51,622 nucleotides of DNA from Roseiflexus sp. GTDB taxonomy: Bacteria; Chloroflexota; Chloroflexia; Chloroflexales; Roseiflexaceae. The DNA is taken from NCBI GenBank assembly GCA_025062325.1, contig JANXAL010000131.1, forward strand, positions 1 to 51,622. Reading direction: 5' to 3'. Every line of letters begins with the position of its first letter. The stretch's first letter is position 1. The notes under the pieces are model-generated. The model searched no databases, was not told the DNA's origin, and saw only the letters and a list, made by a program, of their open reading frames with translations. Shown piece after piece: positions 26,314 through 35,298 of the stretch. Position numbers and translations under genes: made by a program.

Positions 26314-29300
26314 TCACGGCGTTACAATCATTGGCAGGCAGACTCGATGACGATACTCAAGCTCAGGCGACGTCGGACCAGACATTCGCAGGCTTTGCAG
26401 CGTCACTACTTCAGCCTGAGTGCCGACAGAATTGTGGTGGTAGAGCAGCAGAATGTCCTGGGTGCGGCGCAATGCCAGCATGTCCTGATTGACCATGCCG
26501 GTGATTTGTGCGCCATCAACGCCGAAGAAAAAGGGTGTTGGCAGCCCGACCCGGATCACGCCAGTAGCAGGCAGAGTATTGAGCGGCGCAACTGCCGCTG
26601 AGCGGAGATCGTAAGTGATAACGCCATTGGCGGGCACACGATCGATCCGCTCGGTAAATCCGCCCGCATCGCGCGCATACGTTTCTACATAGTAGTTGAA
26701 CACTGGCGCACCCGGTGAGAGATCGAGAAACCCCGCTGTTGTCATCAATACCATGACCGAAGTATCGAACGGCGCACTATCGAGAAACGGCGCAAGCGAG
26801 GGTGGAGGGATGAAGCTCCAGTCTGCCAGGCGTTGTACCGTCAGCGTGCCGTCCGACTCGATGCGATAGAGAATAGCGCGGAACACATCATTTGGACGGG
26901 TGAACCTGTCTGTACCGCTCACAGGGAGCACCGCGCCAAGGCTTGTATTAACCAGCACGAACTCGGGAATATCGTCCGGCAGTCCTGATCCGCCTGGACC
27001 AGTAGTGCTGATATAGACGCGATATTGAACTTCGTTTGGCGTCGCCCAGGCGCCGTACCCTGCCAGACCGAAAAAGATGACGGTATTGTCGCCTTCCCAG
27101 CCGCGCGCCAGGTAACTGCTGGTCACACCGACGTAGCGCAGATCGGCGGAGCGCAGGCTGGGCGCCAATCCCGCAATCTGGGGACTGCGACCTTCGGGAG
27201 CAAGTTCATAGGCGCTCACCAGCGGTGTTTGTGCGCCACGCGGCGACGAGGACTGATTGCGCGCACCGCTGTTGCGCAATGCAATGCTGAATGTCGTTGC
27301 GTCGGGCATGATTGCATGTTCAGACTGCGTCGCGGCGATCTCCGAAGCGGATTTGGGAATGATCTGGAAGGGAACGCGCGTTGTCTGTTCGTTGATCAAT
27401 CGTCCGCGAGCGGTAAAGCCGCGTAGTGACCACGATACATGGCCGCCGCCGATCACCAGTATCACTTCGCCAGAACCGGCGATAAACTCTTTGCTAGCAG
27501 CCGATGTTGACGTAGCTGGCGAACTGCCAGCACGGAAGAAGCGCACCTTATGTTTGCCAGGACTCGTCGCACTGAACGCGCTCACTGCGCCGACCGGCAA
27601 ATTTGCAACCAGCAATGCGCCGTCGAGATAAACATCGACCGCAGAACCGTCGCGCAGCGGATCGCCGTTGAAGACATGCAGCATAACTCTATCGCGCCGC
27701 ACAGACGGATCGGGTATTTCATCGATCAGCGCCAGTTGCGGATTGGACCATGAGCCATACACCACAATGGTGTAGTCGCGTCCATCAGCTACATCAAACT
27801 CTCTGGCAACTAGCGGTGGAGACGTCAGCGGCGCCTCTGGCTGAAACACACGCACCAGTTTGCGCCCGGGACTGAATGTGCGATACCTGCCAGCTCGTCC
27901 AGGCCCAATTGAGGACTCAAGCACCTGTTCATCGATATGAACGGTGACCCCATCAAAATCACCGGCGTGCACAACGCGCATCCGCGCGCCAAGCGTGCTG
28001 CGGATTTCGATGATCCCGCTGTGTTCCGCCATATAGTACCGCTCAAAGACAGGCGGATCGCCAGTTTGACGCGGCGGCGTCGTCGCGTCACGCGTAAAAT
28101 CGAGCGCTGCCGGATCGACCGAAACGTTGACCGGCACATCCAGCACGCGCCCTGGCGACAATGCATATGGACCAGGTGACACTTCGACGCGAACACCCTG
28201 CTCCTCGGCGGCTGTGACAGGAGCAATACGCAAGGTGCGCGTATGGCTGCCAGTATTGGTAATGCGCAACGTCTTCTGAAATTGCTGCGGACGGCTGATC
28301 CATCGCGCACCAAACGACAACGCGACGGCGGAAGGATCGTTGGCATCGAACGCCAGCACATCATAGGCAAACAACTTCGACACATCGAGCCTGCCAGCGC
28401 CGGTGAGCGACGGCGGATACAGATTGCCAGCCGCATCGCGTGTGGGGCGAGCCGCATTCATCAGCGCCGCCTTGATCTGGGCTGGCGTCCAGGAAGGACG
28501 CAGTTGACGCAGGAGCGCCGCAGCGCCTGCCACCTGCGGTGCAGCGATTGACGTACCACTGAGAGACCGTGCACCGACGCCTGAACCGGCAGCTGCTGAG
28601 CGAACCGCCACCCCCGGCGCAACTAGGTCGGGTTTGAGCATTCCAGCACGCTGTGGTCCGCGAGAAGTCAACAGATCAAGAGTATCGGACGGCAACAACG
28701 GGTCACGTTCGGCGTCGACCGATGCGCCAACGGCAATAGCCTGCACAGCCGATGCGGGAGAACTGACGCTGTAGAAGGTGTTGCCGGTATCGCCTGCCGC
28801 GACTACGACCACGATGCCAGCTTCTACTGCCCGATTGACCGCAACAACGTCAGGATCGGTCTCACCGCCGAATGGAGAACCGAGTGAGATATTTAAGACA
28901 TCAACCAGGCGATCACTGGTGTCGCCGTCGCCATTCGGGTCGATGGCATAGTCGATAGCACGGGTGAGGAACGTCGTTGTTCCACGACAGCCAAAGATTT
29001 TCAGAGCAACCAGCGTTGCACCCGGAGCGACGCCCGGCGCGACCATGAAATCGGCGAACGACACGCTTGCTGAATAGAGACCGCGATAGGTTCTCCCCGA
29101 CGCATCGACGCCATAGCCCGCAGCAACGCCAGCCACATGCGTGCCATGACCGCCGCTGATGCGTCGTGCGGCATCAGCGCCATCTCCGGCGCAATCGAGC
29201 GGATCGGGATCGGGATTGGGGAGCGGCGAACCGAACTGCCCCGAAGCATCATACGAATCGCCGACAAAATCATAGCCTGCAATCACTTTTTCGGTTGGGA

Positions 29301-29904
29301 ACGTACCGGGTTCGATTATTGTCGGATTGTTCGCGCGGAATGCTTCGGGCGTGCCTGGCCCTCCAAATGTTGCGTGGGTATAGTCGATGCCGCTGTCGAT
29401 AATGCCAATACGAACGCCAGCTCCAGTCAGATGACCGGTGGCGCTCCAGAATTCCGGCGCTCCAATGAACGATATGGCGCGCGCTGTCGAGCGTTCCTTT
29501 GGCGGGATGATGTGGATGCCAGCAATGCCTGGCAAACGGCGGAGTAGAGCAAGCTGATCCGGTGTGGCTGCTACAGCAATGCCGTTGTAAGCAGTGCGCG
29601 TCTGAAAGAGCACAGGAATATTCGCTGCTTCAAGCAATCGCCGGATTTCCTTGCCGTCAACCGGCACACTCTGCGGTGCGCTAATGCCTTCCGGCGATGC
29701 TTCCTGGGCGCTGTCGCCCAAATCGAGCATAATCGTCAGGGGCTGGCGAGGATCAGGATACCCGGGAGGAGCAAGCATGCGTCCCGATGCGTCGGTCGTA
29801 AACGGCAGCGGTTCCGGCTCATCAGCGCGGGAGATGGTGTGGGCGGGCATTGCAGACAGGGCAATGCCCAGGACAGCAAGCAGCAGCGTCAGCCGTTGTC
29901 GCAT
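26314..29904 (-). CDS. Secreted subtilisin-like serine protease (S8) with DUF4397-like region and Asp at the oxyanion position
   Basis: A 1196-residue exported protease. A signal peptide (LTLLLAVLGIALSAMPAHT) and a possible I9-like prodomain (about 80-140) precede the S8 domain. The triad is visible: Asp in IGIIDSGIDYTH (about 170), His in SGGHGTHVAG (about 255) and Ser in LSGTSIAAPQVAG (about 453). Where subtilases usually have AAGN, this protein reads VVVVAAGDTGNTF (about 369), so the oxyanion Asn is Asp. Beyond about 560 come beta domains, including a DUF4397-like one (RVMLHVFNGDPLRDGSAVDV, about 738-825). No wall anchor is seen. It is monocistronic. Confidence 0.9.
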   Translation of the reverse strand: MRQRLTLLLAVLGIALSAMPAHTISRADEPEPLPFTTDASGRMLAPPGYPDPRQPLTIMLDLGDSAQEASPEGISAPQSVPVDGKEIRRLLEAANIPVLFQTRTAYNGIAVAATPDQLALLRRLPGIAGIHIIPPKERSTARAISFIGAPEFWSATGHLTGAGVRIGIIDSGIDYTHATFGGPGTPEAFRANNPTIIEPGTFPTEKVIAGYDFVGDSYDASGQFGSPLPNPDPDPLDCAGDGADAARRISGGHGTHVAGVAAGYGVDASGRTYRGLYSASVSFADFMVAPGVAPGATLVALKIFGCRGTTTFLTRAIDYAIDPNGDGDTSDRLVDVLNISLGSPFGGETDPDVVAVNRAVEAGIVVVVAAGDTGNTFYSVSSPASAVQAIAVGASVDAERDPLLPSDTLDLLTSRGPQRAGMLKPDLVAPGVAVRSAAAGSGVGARSLSGTSIAAPQVAGAAALLRQLRPSWTPAQIKAALMNAARPTRDAAGNLYPPSLTGAGRLDVSKLFAYDVLAFDANDPSAVALSFGARWISRPQQFQKTLRITNTGSHTRTLRIAPVTAAEEQGVRVEVSPGPYALSPGRVLDVPVNVSVDPAALDFTRDATTPPRQTGDPPVFERYYMAEHSGIIEIRSTLGARMRVVHAGDFDGVTVHIDEQVLESSIGPGRAGRYRTFSPGRKLVRVFQPEAPLTSPPLVAREFDVADGRDYTIVVYGSWSNPQLALIDEIPDPSVRRDRVMLHVFNGDPLRDGSAVDVYLDGALLVANLPVGAVSAFSATSPGKHKVRFFRAGSSPATSTSAASKEFIAGSGEVILVIGGGHVSWSLRGFTARGRLINEQTTRVPFQIIPKSASEIAATQSEHAIMPDATTFSIALRNSGARNQSSSPRGAQTPLVSAYELAPEGRSPQIAGLAPSLRSADLRYVGVTSSYLARGWEGDNTVIFFGLAGYGAWATPNEVQYRVYISTTGPGGSGLPDDIPEFVLVNTSLGAVLPVSGTDRFTRPNDVFRAILYRIESDGTLTVQRLADWSFIPPPSLAPFLDSAPFDTSVMVLMTTAGFLDLSPGAPVFNYYVETYARDAGGFTERIDRVPANGVITYDLRSAAVAPLNTLPATGVIRVGLPTPFFFGVDGAQITGMVNQDMLALRRTQDILLLYHHNSVGTQAEVVTLQSLRMSGPTSPELEYRHRVCLPMIVTP

Positions 29905-30022
29905 ACGCCTGAGTCTTCGTCTCTTATCAGGATAACGCTTAGCCTATCTTAGCATACTATACTCCTACGTAGAATGACGATTTCTTCACAAAGACGAGTT
30001 CTCAATCTTAGCAACTCTTTCT

Positions 30023-30787
30023 TTACAGCAGCGGACGCGGACCGGCGAGCCCCCACATGAGCAGGTAGATAAGTGCGCCAATGCACAGGAATGTGCCATA
30101 GGAAATGTACTGCGGCACATCACGCCTGCCCAGACGTCGTCTCGCCACAAGGATAGCTGAGAATACGCCAGCCAGGAGCATTCCGTAGAGCAACGCGCCG
30201 GGCAGGTTCGTCAGCCCCAGCGCTGCGCCGATGAACATACCAAGGTATACATCCCCCAGCCCGAAGGGGGCGCGGTGTGCCGGAAAGAGGAGACGCGCCA
30301 GCAGATAGAAAATGACAAATAAGACACCCGCGGCGAATACGCCTGCCAGCGCATTCAGCAAACTGTGGAACGGAACGCTAAAGGCAACAAGAACCACGGC
30401 CAGTGTTGCGCCAAGAGTTGGCAAGGTGTAGATCAGGCGGTGCTGCCAGTCGATAGCGCCGGTCACAATGAGTACGGCAGCTACAGCGGCGCTGTAGACC
30501 ATGCTGATGCTCAGGCGATGCTGGAGATAGAGCAGCACGAGGGTGGCAACAGTAACGAGATCAACGAGGGGATAGAGGGCGTCCAGGCGACGACCGCAAC
30601 AGCGGGCGCGCCCGCCCTGCAGCAACCATCCAAAGAGCGGTATGATCTGCCACCATCTCAGGCGTTGACCACAGCGCGTGCAGCGGGGCCAGCCGCCAAG
30701 CCCCTGCTCACGCGGCAGGCGAATGATGACCAGATTCAGCAAAGCGCCGAGCAGTAGCCCGGCCAGAGCCACAAGCACAACATCCAC
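30023..30787 (-). CDS. Type IV prepilin peptidase (A24 family)
   Basis: A 254-residue polytopic membrane aspartic protease that trims and may N-methylate type IV prepilins. With GTG 30785-30787 as start it opens VDVVLVALAGLLLGALLNLV, as in the family. The cytosolic Cys loop has C36, C39 (CTRC) and C63, C64 (RCCG). The catalytic Asp residues are D113 (GAIDWQHR) and D179 (FGLGDVYLG). An ATG start at 30949 is also open, but it would add an N-terminus coded by a dispersed repeat (LAEPVEAS) and overlap aroE, so I prefer the GTG. It is last in the coaBC-mltG-aroE operon; no pilin gene is near. Confidence 0.85.
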   Translation of the reverse strand: MDVVLVALAGLLLGALLNLVIIRLPREQGLGGWPRCTRCGQRLRWWQIIPLFGWLLQGGRARCCGRRLDALYPLVDLVTVATLVLLYLQHRLSISMVYSAAVAAVLIVTGAIDWQHRLIYTLPTLGATLAVVLVAFSVPFHSLLNALAGVFAAGVLFVIFYLLARLLFPAHRAPFGLGDVYLGMFIGAALGLTNLPGALLYGMLLAGVFSAILVARRRLGRRDVPQYISYGTFLCIGALIYLLMWGLAGPRPLL

Positions 30788-30843
30788 ACCAGCGCAGCTC
30801 TCTTTGGCTGTGCCGCACACTGCCGTCTCGCATTCGGCGCTGG

Positions 30844-30877
30844 CTTCGACAGGCTCAGCCAACGCCGAACGCTGGGG
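30844..30877. repeat. Dispersed GACAGGCTCAGCC repeat between aroE and the prepilin peptidase gene
   Basis: CTTCGACAGGCTCAGCC and GAACGCTGGGG are shared with the copies near 2346 and 2416 in part. On the minus strand it reads through in frame with the peptidase gene as ALAEPVEAS. Confidence 0.65.
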
Positions 30878-30902
30878 AGACAAGCATAGCGAGAAAATAT
30901 GG

Positions 30903-31763
30903 TTATCGCGCCTGTTCAGTCGCATTGCGCGCCTGATCAAATGCAGCAAACATCACATCGAGCGGGGCGGGCGCGCCAGTCCAGCGTTCGAATGATAGCG
31001 CCGCCTGTCGTACCAGCATGCCGCGTCCATCAAGCGTGGCAGCGCCTGCCTGCGCCGCTTCATGCAGCAGGCGCGTTGGCTGGTACACCATGTCGAACAC
31101 CAGCGCTGTTGCCGGGATGAGATGCCCTGGCAACGGAGTTTCGTCAGGATGCCAGCCGAGTGATGTGGCATTGATGATCACATCTGCCGTGCTGATCGCG
31201 TCCGGCACGTCCGGATCATCGGGCGTCAATGCACGCAGGTAGGGATCATGCTCGCTACTGGCGAGCACATCCGCCAGCAACCCTTCAGCGCGCTCGAGAG
31301 TGCGATTGATGACGATCAGCGCAGATGCTCGTGCTCCAATAAGTGCAAATGCCGCAGCACGAGCAGCGCCGCTCGCTCCCAGAATCACCACGCGCCTCCC
31401 GGCCGGGTCAAAACCAGCATCCTCCCGCAGCGTCGCAATCGTAGCGGGCGCGTCGGTGTTGCACCCTTCGAGTTGGCCGTCGGAAAGACGCACAATGGTA
31501 TTGACCGCGCCGATGTGCGCTGCCAGAGGATCGAGCCGATCAAGAAGCGGCACGACGGCGATTTTGTGCGGCAATGTTACATTTGCGCCCAAAATATATG
31601 GCGCCCGTAATGAAGCAATCCGCGCTGGCAGTTCTGCGCTGCTCGTCTGCCAGCGTTCGTAGCGTGCAGCGATGCCAAGATGCGCAAACGCAGCATTGTG
31701 CAGAACAGGCGACAGGCTATGACTCACCGGATCGCCAATCACGCCCGCTACCGCGATGGACAT
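30903..31763 (-). CDS. aroE: Shikimate dehydrogenase
   Basis: A 286-residue NADP-dependent enzyme that reduces 3-dehydroshikimate to shikimate. The substrate motif SHSLSPVLHNAAF is at the N-terminus, NVTLPHK with the catalytic Lys near 67, and the Asp in GCNTDA near 103. The NADP loop is ILGASGAARAAAFAL, with INRTLERAE as the phosphate-binding strand. The C-terminus carries DMVYQPTRLL and GMLVRQAALSFERWTG. The start lies inside the end of mltG (16-bp overlap), so translation is probably coupled. Confidence 0.94.
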   Translation of the reverse strand: MSIAVAGVIGDPVSHSLSPVLHNAAFAHLGIAARYERWQTSSAELPARIASLRAPYILGANVTLPHKIAVVPLLDRLDPLAAHIGAVNTIVRLSDGQLEGCNTDAPATIATLREDAGFDPAGRRVVILGASGAARAAAFALIGARASALIVINRTLERAEGLLADVLASSEHDPYLRALTPDDPDVPDAISTADVIINATSLGWHPDETPLPGHLIPATALVFDMVYQPTRLLHEAAQAGAATLDGRGMLVRQAALSFERWTGAPAPLDVMFAAFDQARNATEQAR

Positions 31764-32854
31764 GTCAGATACTCCTGCTCGAAGCGCTGAAACTCCTCAA
31801 AGGTCACGGCAAAATTGTGCGCGCCGGGGTTCGTACAAGACGCCACGAAATACAGATAGGGCGCCGAGTCATCAGGACGAGCGGCAGCGCGGAGCGCCGC
31901 CAGACCGGGGCTGGCGATCGGACCGGGTGGAAGACCCGGATTGACGCGCGTGTTGTACGGGCTGGCAATCCCGTTGATCTCATCGACGCTCAATGAGTCG
32001 AGGCGAGGCCACCAGTTGCCGCGTTGCCCCAGGATGTACTGCACTGTCGGATCGGCGCCTAACTTGCCGCCGGTCGCGGCGAGGTTTTCCGGCTTGAGCC
32101 GGTTCCAGAAGACCGCGGCGATCTTGGGCATTTCGTCCTCACGCGCCGCCTCGCGCTGCACAATGGACGCCATCGTCACGATGTCGTGGACGGTCACGCG
32201 CGGTACTGTCACATCGCGCTCAAGGGTGGCGTACTGTTCATCAAAGCGATCAAGCATAATTTCGATCACTTCGGTAACGGTCGCAGTCACGGCGAAACGG
32301 TAAGTATCGGGAAACAGATATCCCTCCAGGCTTGCGCCAGGCGGCAGGCTGTTAAGATAGAAGTGCTGCGCCTGAAACGCGGCGCCGTTTCGTGCCGCGC
32401 GCAAGAATGCCTGCTCCGTCACATTAACCAAACCGGCGGCAGCGAGTTGCTCGGCAATTTCTTCGAGCCGCGACCCTTCGATAATGGTGACCTGAACCTC
32501 TTCAACGCGACTGTTCTGCAACGCAGCAATGATCTCGCTCATGGTCATATCGGCGCGCAACAGGTAGCGACCTGCCTGTAATTTGCTGTCGAGACCCTGG
32601 AAGCGCACGAGGATTGTAAAGAGGAGCGGCTGGCGGATAAGGCCAGCGGCGCCGAGGCGGGTCGCAATGACGCTGGCGCTATCGCCAGGCTCGACGATAA
32701 ACTCAACTGGCGAGGCATCGTTTCCTGCAGGACGTCGAATTTCGATCAAAAGAAGGTAACCGACGCATGCCACACTCAGTGCAAGCAGCGCGATGCCCAG
32801 GAAGATCGCGCGTAATGTTTTAGCGAATGCAGCGCTACGGTCCGTATCAGGCAT
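31748..32854 (-). CDS. mltG: Endolytic murein transglycosylase MltG
   Basis: A 368-residue single-pass membrane enzyme (TM LRAIFLGIALLALSVACVGY) that cleaves nascent glycan strands and so ends their polymerisation. A LysM-like segment (VEFIVEPGDSASVIATRLG) precedes the YceG catalytic domain with LEGYLFPDTYRF, TMASIVQREA (conserved Glu in QRE), VFWNRL, LGADPTVQY and YNTRVNPGLPPGPIASPG. The start ATG 32852-32854 has GGAAAG upstream; a longer frame to 33022 overlaps the preceding gene and lacks family support. It is third in the operon, ten bases after the HEAT-SH3 gene. Confidence 0.93.
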   Translation of the reverse strand: MPDTDRSAAFAKTLRAIFLGIALLALSVACVGYLLLIEIRRPAGNDASPVEFIVEPGDSASVIATRLGAAGLIRQPLLFTILVRFQGLDSKLQAGRYLLRADMTMSEIIAALQNSRVEEVQVTIIEGSRLEEIAEQLAAAGLVNVTEQAFLRAARNGAAFQAQHFYLNSLPPGASLEGYLFPDTYRFAVTATVTEVIEIMLDRFDEQYATLERDVTVPRVTVHDIVTMASIVQREAAREDEMPKIAAVFWNRLKPENLAATGGKLGADPTVQYILGQRGNWWPRLDSLSVDEINGIASPYNTRVNPGLPPGPIASPGLAALRAAARPDDSAPYLYFVASCTNPGAHNFAVTFEEFQRFEQEYLTCPSR

Positions 32855-32864
32855 ACGCTTTCCG

Positions 32865-33956
32865 TCAAGGTGCTGGCGTTGGAAGCGGCGGTGGCGTTTC
32901 CACCGGTACACGCGCGGGAGCGCTAACCAGCGACGCACTGATCCACCCGCTCCCATCGACGCTGCGAATCTGCGACGACGCCGCAGCCGGCGAACCAAGC
33001 CGCACGCGATACCAGGCGCCATCGGGGGTCACCCCCAGAAAAATCAACGTGTCTCCGGCCATCACGCTGCCGATGACATTATCGGGCAGGCGCGCCGGTG
33101 TTGCGCGCACGTTTCCCGAGGTGACCGCCATCCCGGTTAATTCTGACGAAACAGCAGGGACAACTGCGTGTGGAGGAGGCAGTGGCGTCGGCGGCGTGAT
33201 CCCCGCCTGTGGCGCCGTCGTCCGTATGGGAGGCGCAATGATTACCGTTCCCGGCTCAACCTGCCCTAGCTGACTCAGCTCGTTGCGCAGCTCGGTCAGC
33301 ACACTCCAGGCAAAGATAAGCGAGACAAGCATGAGGACACAGGCGACGGCAGTTTTGATCAGTTCGGCGACACGCGCCAGCAGGGTGCGGCTCTGCATTT
33401 GATCCAGCACGGCGCGCGCCGTATCGCCAACCGACTCGCCCCAACTGGTTTTGCTCCGATCAGTTCGCGCAACGCGGCGCAGTTCCAGAAGCGCGCGTGC
33501 ATCACCCACAGTCGCCAGCGCGCGCACCGCTCCCCAGCGCACGTTGCTGTTCGGGTGGCGGAGCGCTTCCACGAGCGGCCCGGCAGCGCGGCCATCGCCA
33601 ATCTGGCCAAGCGCCTCAGTCGCACGGTACGCCATCAACCAGGGTTCGTGGGTGCGCAGCGCCGCGATCAACGCGGGCACCGCTGGCTCACCAAGGGCAA
33701 CGAGGTCATCAACAGCGCGCGCATGCAAGGGATGCCCCGGATCGCCGAGGGCGTTGATCAGCAGTGTGATACGCTGCCGTAACGCGGCATCGGCAATGTG
33801 CGCACTCACCCGTCGATCAGACGGGGTCAGCGTGCGAGTCGCCCGCATCAGGCTCCGCATGGCAGGCGGCGCGCCGCCGGTTGACCCATCGCCGGTCTCC
33901 TCTGCAGGTGAGCCATTCACATCGTCTGGCTTTTCGGGATCGTCAGATCGCGTCAT
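32865..33956 (-). CDS. HEAT-repeat, single-TM, SH3-like envelope protein (unrecognised architecture)
   Basis: A 363-residue protein without a named function. Residues about 50-190 hold HEAT-like repeats (ALGEPAVPALIAALR, ALGQIGDGRAAGPLVEAL, AVRALATVGDARALLELR) on the inner side. A membrane span follows at about 203-225 (TAVACVLMLVSLIFAWSVL). Outside come a short coil, a Pro-rich linker and an SH3b-like module (SGNVRATPARLPDNVIGSV, WYRVRL, GWISASLV) near 280-350. SH3b modules often bind wall. The ATG overlaps the coaBC stop in an ATGA arrangement, and mltG begins ten bases after its stop. A role with MltG at the wall is inference. Confidence 0.75.
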   Translation of the reverse strand: MTRSDDPEKPDDVNGSPAEETGDGSTGGAPPAMRSLMRATRTLTPSDRRVSAHIADAALRQRITLLINALGDPGHPLHARAVDDLVALGEPAVPALIAALRTHEPWLMAYRATEALGQIGDGRAAGPLVEALRHPNSNVRWGAVRALATVGDARALLELRRVARTDRSKTSWGESVGDTARAVLDQMQSRTLLARVAELIKTAVACVLMLVSLIFAWSVLTELRNELSQLGQVEPGTVIIAPPIRTTAPQAGITPPTPLPPPHAVVPAVSSELTGMAVTSGNVRATPARLPDNVIGSVMAGDTLIFLGVTPDGAWYRVRLGSPAAASSQIRSVDGSGWISASLVSAPARVPVETPPPLPTPAP

Positions 33957-35200
33957 AGGCGTCGTTGATCGCAAACGGCGCCGGATTCTGGATTGGACGT
34001 GCGAAGTCGTGCGGCGAACCGCTTGATAATTGCGTCGAGCAGGAGTTCCGCCGCCGCAGTTTTAGGCAGCAATGGCAGTCGTTCAACTCCCTGTGCATCA
34101 ATCAGTATCGCTTGAATATCTTCAGCGCCAATACTGGCGACCGCCTCATTTGCCACGATCATGTCAAGCCCTTTGCGCTCGAGTTTATCGCGCGCATATG
34201 CCAGCAGATCGTGGGTTTCCGCAGCGAATCCGATCTTGACCAGATCGCGCCGATGCGCAATACTTGCGAGAATATCAGGATTGCGCACCAAACGGATGAT
34301 CAGCTCTTCGTCGTCACCCTTCTTAATTTTTTGCCCGGCGACCGCGGCTGGTCGAAAATCAGCCACGGCAGCGTTCATGATCAACAGATCGGCATCAGCA
34401 ATGGCGGACTCAACCTCACGTTGCATCTCGATCGCCGTCTCGACGCGCACCAGAGTCACAGCGGCTGGCGGTTGCGCCGTTGCTGGGCCGCTGATCAACG
34501 TCACGGACGCGCCGCGGTCGCGGGCGGCAGCGGCGATAGCGTATCCCATTCTGCCCGATGCGCGATTGCCGATGAAACGGACCGGGTCGATGGGTTCATA
34601 GGTTCCGCCGGCAGTCACCACCACGCGACATCCGCGCAGCGGACCATACGTTCGCCCGAGGAGCGCACGAATCTCTGCTTCAATGATCGCTGGCTCCGGC
34701 AAGCGCCCACGCCCGATCACCGGTTCTGCCATGCGTCCGTATGCCGGTTCGAGCACCGTTACGCCGCGTTGCCGCAGCAGCGCAATGTTCGCCTGCGTCG
34801 CCGGGTGCTCATACATTCGCGGGTTCATCGCCGGGGCAATCAGAATCGGCGCAGTCGTCGCCAGCGCAGTAGTCGTGAGCAGATCGTCACACAGCCCGGC
34901 GGCAAGCCGTGCAATCGTATTGGCAGTGGCCGGAGCAATGACCAGAAGATCGGCGTGCTGACCAAGGGAGACATGCCCGACGACGCCATCTTCGGGCAAC
35001 GACCACATATCAACAAGCACCGGACGCCCGGTCAGCGCCTGAAAGGTGGCTGCTCCGACGAAGCGTTGCGCGGCGGCAGTCATGATAACATCAACGATTG
35101 CTCCATCGAGCGTCAGATTACGGGCGAGTTCGGCGACTTTGTAGGCGGCAATGCTGCCGGTGACACCAAGAATGATCCGTTTTCCGGCAAGGATGCTCAT
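33953..35200 (-). CDS. coaBC: Bifunctional phosphopantothenoylcysteine decarboxylase / phosphopantothenate-cysteine ligase
   Basis: A 415-residue enzyme for two successive steps of coenzyme A synthesis. The CoaC flavoprotein half (1-180) opens GVTGSIAAYKVAELAR. It carries the catalytic-His segment GHVSLGQHADLLVIAPATAN, the motif APAMNPRMY and a Cys in AGLCDDLL. The CoaB half (about 190-400) has VVVTAGGTYEPIDPVRFIGN, NRASGRMG, AAVADFRP and the Lys pair KIKK. First gene of the coaBC / HEAT-SH3 / mltG / aroE / prepilin peptidase operon, read from the promoter at 35251-35279. Confidence 0.95.
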   Translation of the reverse strand: MSILAGKRIILGVTGSIAAYKVAELARNLTLDGAIVDVIMTAAAQRFVGAATFQALTGRPVLVDMWSLPEDGVVGHVSLGQHADLLVIAPATANTIARLAAGLCDDLLTTTALATTAPILIAPAMNPRMYEHPATQANIALLRQRGVTVLEPAYGRMAEPVIGRGRLPEPAIIEAEIRALLGRTYGPLRGCRVVVTAGGTYEPIDPVRFIGNRASGRMGYAIAAAARDRGASVTLISGPATAQPPAAVTLVRVETAIEMQREVESAIADADLLIMNAAVADFRPAAVAGQKIKKGDDEELIIRLVRNPDILASIAHRRDLVKIGFAAETHDLLAYARDKLERKGLDMIVANEAVASIGAEDIQAILIDAQGVERLPLLPKTAAAELLLDAIIKRFAARLRTSNPESGAVCDQRRL

Positions 35201-35250
35201 ATGCTCTGCTCATCAGACGGCAATACGCTGCATATCATGGGCGCGGGCGC

Positions 35251-35279
35251 ATTGTAGCACCGGCGGCAGGCGACGTCAA
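35251..35279 (-). promoter_or_regulatory. Sigma70-type promoter of the coaBC operon
   Basis: On the minus strand TTGACG (35279-35274) and TACAAT (35256-35251) are exactly 17 bp apart. This would start RNA about 40-45 bases before the coaBC ATG. It is the best-matching promoter in the window. Confidence 0.7.
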
Positions 35280-35298
35280 TAAATGGGAGCACAGGGTT

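Noticed and set aside
31748-32854. Loss of the catalytic Glu in MltG (VQRE instead of VEKE)
   Set aside because: The second Glu of the motif is present and, from memory, the Q-x-E form is common in other phyla, so no inactivation is implied.
32854-33022. 56-residue N-terminal extension of MltG
   Set aside because: It overlaps the HEAT-SH3 gene, is Arg-rich and unlike MltG; the internal ATG has a ribosome site.
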